Source: Halobacteriales archaeon SW_9_67_25 (GTDB lineage Archaea > Halobacteriota > Halobacteria > Halobacteriales > Haloarculaceae). From it: 6,775 nt of DNA. Both the position numbers and the translations under genes were made by a program. Under the pieces are notes generated by a model that was given only the letters and a program-made list of their open reading frames with translations, did not search any database and had not been told where the DNA came from. Below, piece after piece: positions 1-4,941 of this stretch (position 1 is its first letter; each line of letters starts with the position of its first letter). Where the stretch lies: assembly GCA_003022745.1 (NCBI GenBank), contig PXSU01000169.1, forward strand, positions 1 to 6,775, read 5' to 3'.

Positions 1-951
1 GCCTTCCCCGTCGGTACCGGAAGCTTCCAGCTCAACATGGCCATCCTCGGTGGGGTCTCGGTTCTGGTACTCGGATATGCTGCCTACCGGACGGCACTGA
101 TCGTTCGCGGGGTGGCCCGCCGTCCGGCTGTCGCGGTGACCGTCGCCACCCTCGCCCTGGCCGCCGGAGGGACGGAGCTGCTCCGGTCGGGTCCGGTCAG
201 GCTGGCCGGGCTCCTCGGTCTCGCCGTCACCGCTGGCGCGGGCTGGTGGGCGTTCACGCGCGCGCCGGAGGTCTGGCCGGTGTTCACGCTCGGCGCCACC
301 GAGGTGTTCGTCCTCTGGTACGTCGTCGGACCCGTCGTGCAGGACGGCCCGGTCGAACTCGTCCGGAACGTGCTGTGGCTGTTCGATGCCAGTGCGGGAA
401 CGGCCGGCGGCCTCGATTACTCCCGGTTCGTACTCGTGCTCTCGGTCGCGGTACTCGGGCTGGGATACCTCTTCGTCGAACGGCTGATGCACAGCCCCTA
501 CGGGCGGGTGCTGCGGGCCATCCGCGAGGACGAGGACGTCCCACAGGCGCTGGGACGGGAGACCTACCGGTACAAGATACAGAGCCTGATGATCGGGTCG
601 GCGCTGGCCGGCGCGGCCGGGGCGGTGTGGGCCGTCCACGTCGGGTTCATCGCCCCCACCCAGTTCGAGCCACCCATCACGTTCTTCGCGTTCACCGCGG
701 TCATCGTCGGCGGGACCGCCAACAACCGCGGGGTCGTCCTCGGGACGGGCGTCTTCTGGGTCATCAACAGCGGGACCCGCTTCTTGGACGACTACGTCCC
801 CAGCGAGTTCGCCGTCCAGCTGGCGGCCGCGCGGCTCATCCTCATCGGCCTGTTGCTGATGGTCATCCTCTACTACCGCCCGCAGGGGCTGCTCGGCGAA
901 CAGGACTACGAGGTTCCCGTTCCGGGACACGGGGGTGGGACCGATGAGTGA
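1..951 (+). CDS. livM: Branched-chain amino acid ABC transporter permease LivM, 5' partial
   Basis: This is the membrane permease of a LivHMGF-type ABC importer, which takes up branched-chain amino acids or related solutes (amides and urea are also carried by this family). The frame is open to base 1 with no stop, so the gene begins upstream; the ATG at 37 is internal or unproven. About 316 residues are visible, with roughly eight hydrophobic segments. The family hallmark is the cytoplasmic coupling loop at visible residues 165-185 (SPYGRVLRAIREDED, then ALG), which docks on the ATPases. It is followed by the glycine/alanine-rich helix, the IVGG turn and the closing RPQGLLGE at 293-300, all typical of LivM C-termini. 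The N-terminal 130 visible residues are hydrophobic but not recognisable by motif. The stop overlaps the livG start by 8 bp, placing both in one operon. The family is certain; the substrate is inferred only from family. Confidence 0.92.
   Translation, partial: AFPVGTGSFQLNMAILGGVSVLVLGYAAYRTALIVRGVARRPAVAVTVATLALAAGGTELLRSGPVRLAGLLGLAVTAGAGWWAFTRAPEVWPVFTLGATEVFVLWYVVGPVVQDGPVELVRNVLWLFDASAGTAGGLDYSRFVLVLSVAVLGLGYLFVERLMHSPYGRVLRAIREDEDVPQALGRETYRYKIQSLMIGSALAGAAGAVWAVHVGFIAPTQFEPPITFFAFTAVIVGGTANNRGVVLGTGVFWVINSGTRFLDDYVPSEFAVQLAAARLILIGLLLMVILYYRPQGLLGEQDYEVPVPGHGGGTDE
931..937 (+). promoter_or_regulatory. Shine-Dalgarno-like site of livG
   Basis: GGGGGTG, close to the haloarchaeal consensus GGAGGTG, lies 6 nt before the ATG at 944 and within the end of livM. 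It decides the livG start over the upstream GTG at 935, which overlaps the motif itself. Confidence 0.6.
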
Positions 952-1741
952 GCACGCGAGCGAGCGCGAGCAGGGGGCCGACGACCTGCTTGCCGTCGAG
1001 GACCTCCGGAAGTACTTCGGGGGCATCACGGCTCTCGATGGGGTCTCGCTGTCGGTCGGCCCGGGCATCACGGGACTCATCGGGCCGAACGGTGCCGGGA
1101 AGACCACGCTGTTCAACTGCGTGACCGGCGCCATCGAACCCGACGCCGGCACGGTCACCTTCGACGGGACCGACATCACCGACGACGGTCCGGCGGCGGT
1201 CGCCGAGCGGGGAGTGGTCCGGACCTTCCAGATTCCCCGCGAACTGTCGGGCATGACCGTCGAGGAGAACCTCCTTCTGGGCCCGCCCGACCAGTACGGC
1301 GAGCGCCTGACCGGAGCCCTACGCCGGGGCGAACGCTTCGCGACAGACGAGCGCCGCGCCCGCGAGCGTGTCGCCGACCTCGCGGTGTTTCTCGAACTCG
1401 ACGGTGTCATCGACGAACGGGCAGGCAACCTCTCGGGGGGTCAGCGGAAACTGCTGGAACTGGCACGGGCACTGCTGGCCGAACCCGACCTGCTCTTGCT
1501 CGACGAACCCATCGCCGGCGTGAACCCGACCCTCGAGAAGCGCATCCTCGACCGGCTACACGACCTGACCGACCGGGGCTATGCGTTCCTCCTCGTCGAA
1601 CACGACATCGACGTCATCATGGACCACTGCGAGCGCGTCATCGTCATGCACCAGGGCGAGACCCTGACCGCGGGGTCCCCAGAGGAGGTCAAGACAGACG
1701 AGCGGGTCATCGAGGCGTACTTGGGGGGTGACGCGGAGTGA
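944..1741 (+). CDS. livG: Branched-chain amino acid ABC transporter ATP-binding protein LivG
   Basis: This is one of the two cytoplasmic ATPases that power the Liv-type importer by binding and hydrolysing ATP at a shared dimer interface with LivF. The protein has 265 residues, the usual LivG size. Walker A GPNGAGKT is at 47-54, the Q-loop Gln at 96, the ABC signature LSGGQ at 163-167, Walker B LLLLDEP at 183-189 and the H-loop His at 220. The C-terminus has the LivG-style GSPEEV and VIEAYLG stretch. I chose ATG 944 rather than the in-frame GTG at 935 because GGGGGTG (931-937) sits 6 nt before it. Residues 1-14 are a short acidic, probably unstructured extension before the ATPase core. The start overlaps the livM stop and the stop overlaps the livF start, indicating translational coupling. 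UrtD of urea transporters is a close relative, so the substrate is not proven by sequence. Confidence 0.95.
   Translation: MSEHASEREQGADDLLAVEDLRKYFGGITALDGVSLSVGPGITGLIGPNGAGKTTLFNCVTGAIEPDAGTVTFDGTDITDDGPAAVAERGVVRTFQIPRELSGMTVEENLLLGPPDQYGERLTGALRRGERFATDERRARERVADLAVFLELDGVIDERAGNLSGGQRKLLELARALLAEPDLLLLDEPIAGVNPTLEKRILDRLHDLTDRGYAFLLVEHDIDVIMDHCERVIVMHQGETLTAGSPEEVKTDERVIEAYLGGDAE
1724..1730 (+). promoter_or_regulatory. Shine-Dalgarno-like site of livF
   Basis: The same GGGGGTG heptamer as before livG, here 7 nt before the GTG start at 1738 and within the end of livG. It supports the non-ATG start and coupled translation. Confidence 0.6.
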
Positions 1742-2442
1742 CGCTGCTGGAGTTGGACGGCGTCGACGCGGGCTACGGCGAGTTGCAGATACTCTCGGAC
1801 CTCGATTTGACCGTCGGGGACGGCGAGTACGTCGCCATCGTCGGCCCCAACGGCGCGGGCAAGTCGACGGCGATGAAGACGGTCTTCGGGCTGACGACGC
1901 TGATGGCCGGGTCGGTCCGTTTCGCGGACGAGGACATCAGCCCCGTCGACACGAAAGACCTCATCGACCGCGGGATCAGCTACGTCTCACAGACCGACAA
2001 CATCTTTCCGAGCCTCACCGTGCGGGAGAACCTGCGGATGGGTGCCTACATCCGGGACGAGTTGCCCGAAGAGCGACTGGAGGCGGTCTTCGAACGGTTC
2101 CCCATCTTGGAGGAGCGAACGCGCCAGCGCGCGGGGTCGATGAGCGGCGGGCAACGACAGATGCTCGCGATGGGGGCGGCGCTGATGCTCGACCCCGACC
2201 TGCTAATGCTAGACGAGCCCTCTGCCGGGCTGGCGCCGGACCTGGTCGGGGAGATGTTCGACCGCGTCGACCGCATCAACGACGACGGCACCGCCGTCCT
2301 CGTCGTCGAGCAAAACGCCAGGGAGGCACTCAGGCGGTGCGACCGCGGGTACGTCCTCGTCAACGGAGAGAACGCCTACAGCGGTCCCGGCGAACAACTG
2401 CTGGCCGACGAGGAGGTCCGCCAGCGCTTCCTTGGCGGGTGA
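1738..2442 (+). CDS. livF: Branched-chain amino acid ABC transporter ATP-binding protein LivF
   Basis: This is the second ATPase of the importer, partnering LivG. It has 234 residues, standard for LivF. Walker A GPNGAGKS is at 36-43, the Q-loop Gln at 85, the signature MSGGQ at 135-139 and Walker B LLMLDEP at 155-161. The usual H-loop histidine position is Gln192, in VVEQN; this substitution is characteristic of LivF proteins and is not a sign of decay. The C-terminal DRGYVLVNGE and LLADEEVRQRFLGG stretches are also LivF-like. The start is GTG at 1738, overlapping the livG stop by 4 nt (GTGA) with GGGGGTG at 1724-1730 seven nt upstream, so it is probably translated by reinitiating ribosomes. 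It is the last gene of the operon within view and is followed by a 436-bp convergent spacer. Confidence 0.95.
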   Translation: MTLLELDGVDAGYGELQILSDLDLTVGDGEYVAIVGPNGAGKSTAMKTVFGLTTLMAGSVRFADEDISPVDTKDLIDRGISYVSQTDNIFPSLTVRENLRMGAYIRDELPEERLEAVFERFPILEERTRQRAGSMSGGQRQMLAMGAALMLDPDLLMLDEPSAGLAPDLVGEMFDRVDRINDDGTAVLVVEQNAREALRRCDRGYVLVNGENAYSGPGEQLLADEEVRQRFLGG

Positions 2443-2478
2443 CCGTCGGTCGTGTCGTGGGCTCGAAAGTGGCCGCAG

Positions 2479-2511
2479 GGTGGCGTCGACCACCGGACTG
2501 GAGACGTCCGG
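2479..2511 (+). other. Two overlapping potential hairpins after livF
   Basis: GGTGG (2479-2483) can pair with CCACC (2490-2494) across a 6-nt loop, and CCGGAC (2493-2498) with GTCCGG (2506-2511) across a 7-nt loop. They share two bases, so they would compete. They begin 37 nt after the livF stop and could lie in the 3' untranslated RNA. No T-run follows, so I do not call a terminator. Short stems like these also arise by chance in GC-rich DNA. Confidence 0.3.
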
Positions 2512-2577
2512 ACGAGGAAACGACGGAAGGGGTCCGCACCGACTGTCGGCAGTACGAAGTCACGAGTTCGTCCGTCA

Positions 2578-2600
2578 CCACGAGTCGTGGATACGTATAC
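2578..2600. promoter_or_regulatory. Adjacent palindromes, possible protein-binding site
   Basis: CCACGAGTCGTGG (2578-2590) is a perfect palindrome with 6-bp arms around one central base. It abuts ATACGTAT (2591-2598), an 8-bp palindrome, which overlaps GTATAC (2595-2600). This resembles a dimeric regulator site, but no gene start lies nearby on either strand, so a regulatory role is speculative. Confidence 0.25.
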
Positions 2601-2630
2601 AACCGCCGGTGTACGCCTGAGTCGCCCCCC

Positions 2631-2722
2631 TGGCTCATACGGATTGGTGTAGCTATTTTCCAGGTCGACCGCAGGACAGCATGCGGTCGATCCAGTAATG
2701 AACTACAATCCGTATCAGGCCA
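2631..2722. repeat. Nested inverted repeat of about 92 nt (long stem-loop)
   Basis: Outer arms: ATACGGATTG (2637-2646) is perfectly complementary to CAATCCGTAT (2706-2715). Pairing extends outward through TGGC (2631-2634) with GCCA (2719-2722), and an alternative inward register pairs GTAG (2649-2652) with CTAC (2703-2706). Inner arms: TCGACCGCA (2665-2673) is perfectly complementary to TGCGGTCGA (2682-2690), extended by a G-T and a G-C pair (2663-2664 with 2691-2692), giving an 11-bp stem with an 8-nt loop. Between the two stems lie 8 nt on each side, the left side containing TTTT (2656-2659). The element sits in the convergent livF/aconitase spacer and could form on either strand. It may be a bidirectional 3'-end structure, a cruciform, a dispersed palindromic repeat or a miniature mobile element; no target-site duplication was identified. 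Confidence 0.65.
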
Positions 2723-2875
2723 TCCCGCAACACACAGCGGGGTCACACAGGGACTGTTCGAACGTCGCGACTGGGGCTGAGATGCGCTCTCACAGGGCTG
2801 GCAGCGGTTGATTGGTTACGACCGGCGACTCGCGGATGGCGCCACAGGAGCGCTGGCACGGGGTCGAGGGCGCAG

Positions 2876-2880
2876 TTTTT
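2876..2880 (+). terminator. Possible oligo-T terminator for rightward transcripts
   Basis: TTTTT on the + strand, overlapping the aconitase stop codon. Archaeal transcription often ends at runs of T in the non-template strand, so this could stop read-through from the liv operon into the antisense of aconitase. It is the longest T-run I see in the spacer on the + strand, but it is 434 nt beyond livF; TTTT at 2656-2659 is an earlier candidate. Confidence 0.25.
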
Positions 2881-4849
2881 AGTCGTCGGCCGGCGCGGCC
2901 CCGCCCTCGTCGTGTTGCTGTTTGACGTAGCTGAGTTTGCCGCCGGCGGCGAGGATGTCGCGCTCGCGGGTAGAGGCGTCGAGGTATCCCGTGGCCTCCC
3001 AGTCGTCGTTGACGCGGATCGTGAACTCCTCCTGGCCCGACCGCACCGCGTCGGCGACGTCGTCGACGACCTCGATGTCGTCTCCCTGCTCGATTTGCTC
3101 GTAGGTCTCCGCGTCGATCTCCAGGGGCAGGAGTCCGAAGTTGAACAGGTTCGCCTTGTGGATGCGGGCAAACGACTGGGCGAGCACACCCTCGATGCCG
3201 AGGTACATCGGGCAGAGCGCGGCGTGTTCCCGCGAGGAGCCCTGGCCGTAGTTCTCGCCGGCCACGAGGAACCCGCCGTCGCTCCCCAGGGCGCGGTCGG
3301 CGAAGGTGTCGTCGACCCGCGAAAGGGTGAACTCGCTCAGTTTGGGGATGTTCGACCGGTACATCAGGATGTCCTGGGTCGCGGGGATGATGTGGTCAGT
3401 CGTGATGTTGTCGTCCATCTTCAGCAGGGCCGACCCCTCCAGCTGGGCGTCGAGGGGATCCTTCAGCGGCACGTCGCCGATGTTGGGCCCCTTGACGAGG
3501 CCGTCGTCGACCGCCTCGTCGGGCGTGATGATGTCGGCCTTCGAGCCGGTGTACTTCTCGGGGAGTTCGAAGCCGGGGTCCTCCAGGTCGCCCAGTTCTT
3601 CCGCGAGGTCGCGGGGGTCGATTATCTCGCCAGCGAGGGCCGACGCCGTCGCCACTTCGGGGCTACAGAGGTAGACGTTGTCGTCCTCGATGCCCGAGCG
3701 CCCCTCGAAGTTGCGGTTGAACGTGCGCAACGAGACCGAATCGGAGGCAGGGACGTGACCGATGCCGATGCACGCGCCACAGGTGGCCTCGGAGAAGTTG
3801 ACGCCGGCGGCCATCAGTTCGGCGGTCCAGCCCTCGCGGGCGAGCATCTCCGAGGCCTGCTTCGACCCGGGCGCGATGATCATCTCGGTGCGCTTGTCGA
3901 CCTCGCGGCCTTCGAGCATCTTCGCGGCCGGCAGGATGTCCGGGTAGCCGCCGTTGGTACAGGAGCCAATGATGACCTGATCGACAGACTCGCCGGCGAC
4001 CTCGCGGACGGGGACGACGTTGTCCGGCATCGAGGGTTTGGCGATGAGGGGCTCGATGTCGGAGAGGTCGATGGTAATCGAATCGTGGTAGGTGGCGTCC
4101 TCGTCGGGGCCGAGTTCCTCGTACTCCTCGGTCCGGCCGACGCGTTCGAGCCAGTCTCTCGTGTTCTCGTCGGTCGGGAAAATCGAGGAGGTGGCGCCCA
4201 GTTCGGTGCCCATGTTGGTGATGGTCGTCCGCTCGGGCACCGAGAGCGTCTCGACGCCGGGGCCGGTGTACTCGAAGATCCTGCCGACGCCGCCCTTCAC
4301 GGAGAGCCGGCGCAACATTTCGAGGATGACGTCCTTGGCGGTGGCCCACTCGGGGAGTTCCCCCTCCAGGCGGACCTCGACGACCTCGGGCATCTCGATG
4401 TAGTAGGCGCCCCCGCCCATCGCGACGGCGACATCCAGCCCGCCCGAGCCGATTGCCAGTTGGCCGAGCCCGCCCGGCGTGGGCGTATGCGAGTCCGAGC
4501 CCAGCAGCGTCTTGCCGGGGGCGGCGAAGTTCTCCTTGTGGACGTTGTGACAGATACCGTTGCCCGGCCGGGAGAAGTAGGCGCCGAAGGTACCAGCGGC
4601 CGAGCGCAGGAAGCGGTGGTCGTCGGTGTTCTTGAAGTCGAACTGGTAGGTCTGGTGGTCACAGTACTGGGCGGCCAGTTCGGTCTGGACCTCGTCCAGA
4701 CCCAGCGCCTCGAACTGCAGCCAGACCAGCGTCCCGGTGGTGTCCTGGGTCAGGACCTGGTCGATTTCGATGCCGATCTCCTCGCCGGGAACGAGGTCGC
4801 CCTCGACGAGGTGGTCACCGAGAATCTTTTCCGTGAGTGTCTGTCCCAT
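2879..4849 (-). CDS. acn: Aconitate hydratase (aconitase), about 656-residue type
   Basis: This enzyme interconverts citrate and isocitrate through cis-aconitate in the TCA cycle, in the cytoplasm, using a [4Fe-4S] cluster. The protein is complete at 656 residues. Cluster ligands are Cys297 in GSCTNG and Cys357/Cys360 in TCGACIG. Substrate and active-site motifs include DSHT (119-122), NRNFEGRSG (378-386), DNITTDHI (480-487) and GENYGQGSSREH (531-542), where Ser538 and Arg540 match the catalytic Ser642 and Arg644 of pig aconitase. The C-terminal swivel domain is about 465-640, followed by an acidic tail. The length is well below the roughly 890 residues of AcnA/IRP and fits the shorter 'Aquifex-type' aconitases found in haloarchaea. 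ATG 4849 is supported by a TATA box giving a leaderless transcript and by the absence of a Shine-Dalgarno site. Homoaconitase or isopropylmalate isomerase is less likely because of the fused length and motifs. Confidence 0.96.
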   Translation of the reverse strand: MGQTLTEKILGDHLVEGDLVPGEEIGIEIDQVLTQDTTGTLVWLQFEALGLDEVQTELAAQYCDHQTYQFDFKNTDDHRFLRSAAGTFGAYFSRPGNGICHNVHKENFAAPGKTLLGSDSHTPTPGGLGQLAIGSGGLDVAVAMGGGAYYIEMPEVVEVRLEGELPEWATAKDVILEMLRRLSVKGGVGRIFEYTGPGVETLSVPERTTITNMGTELGATSSIFPTDENTRDWLERVGRTEEYEELGPDEDATYHDSITIDLSDIEPLIAKPSMPDNVVPVREVAGESVDQVIIGSCTNGGYPDILPAAKMLEGREVDKRTEMIIAPGSKQASEMLAREGWTAELMAAGVNFSEATCGACIGIGHVPASDSVSLRTFNRNFEGRSGIEDDNVYLCSPEVATASALAGEIIDPRDLAEELGDLEDPGFELPEKYTGSKADIITPDEAVDDGLVKGPNIGDVPLKDPLDAQLEGSALLKMDDNITTDHIIPATQDILMYRSNIPKLSEFTLSRVDDTFADRALGSDGGFLVAGENYGQGSSREHAALCPMYLGIEGVLAQSFARIHKANLFNFGLLPLEIDAETYEQIEQGDDIEVVDDVADAVRSGQEEFTIRVNDDWEATGYLDASTRERDILAAGGKLSYVKQQHDEGGAAPADD

Positions 4850-4876
4850 AGCGTCCGAAAGTGGACTACGCGGAGG

Positions 4877-4883
4877 TATAAAT
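4877..4883 (-). promoter_or_regulatory. Aconitase promoter TATA box (leaderless transcript)
   Basis: Read on the minus strand this is ATTTATA, matching the haloarchaeal TATA consensus. Its centre lies about 30 nt before the aconitase ATG (4849-4847). With the usual 26-28 nt from TATA centre to start site, transcription would begin near 4852, leaving only about 3 nt before the start codon. That gives the nearly leaderless mRNA common in haloarchaea. A purine-rich BRE upstream is not obvious. The box lies in the 92-bp gap after the kinase stop. Confidence 0.7.
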
Positions 4884-4941
4884 CATGCGTGTTCGGGCAA
4901 CAACGACGACACGACCGCCCCGAAACGGGCGTGCGACACTG

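Larger units (their letters stand above)
2443..2878. other. 436-bp convergent intergenic region without a credible gene
   Basis: This gap separates the ends of two convergent genes, livF (+) and aconitase (-). The open frames crossing it encode basic, Ser/Arg/Pro-rich products unlike the acidic proteins around them, and no start has a promoter or ribosome site I trust. What it holds is symmetry: a pair of overlapping hairpins at 2479-2511, a 13-bp palindrome at 2578-2590 followed by ATACGTAT at 2591-2598, a nested inverted repeat at 2631-2722, and a GTTCGAAC palindrome at 2756-2763. The stretch around 2590-2730 is visibly richer in A/T than the flanking genes. Both operons should terminate here, and a small RNA or decayed element is possible but unproven. 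Confidence 0.7.

Noticed and set aside
2311..2313. Missing H-loop histidine in LivF (Gln192)
   Set aside because: VEQN at this point is the normal state in LivF proteins, so it is not evidence of an inactive ATPase.
2452..2652. 66-residue + strand ORF starting GTG just after livF
   Set aside because: It has a basic composition, no convincing ribosome site and no known motif.
2360..2746. 128-residue minus-strand ORF in the spacer
   Set aside because: It overlaps the end of livF, is basic and Ser/Arg-rich, crosses the nested inverted repeat and has no promoter I can see.
2751..2768. GTTCGAAC resembling a tRNA T-arm
   Set aside because: No acceptor, D or anticodon arms can be built around it; it is only an 8-bp palindrome.
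1728..2780. 350-codon + strand frame across livF and the spacer
   Set aside because: It is an out-of-frame shadow of livF, Arg-rich and highly basic, unlike haloarchaeal proteins.
2698..2811. 37-residue + strand ORF starting MNYNPYQAI inside the inverted repeat
   Set aside because: Its start lies within the stem-loop element, codon use is not typical of the neighbours (AAT, TAT, ACA, TCA, AGG), and there is no Shine-Dalgarno site or well-placed TATA box.
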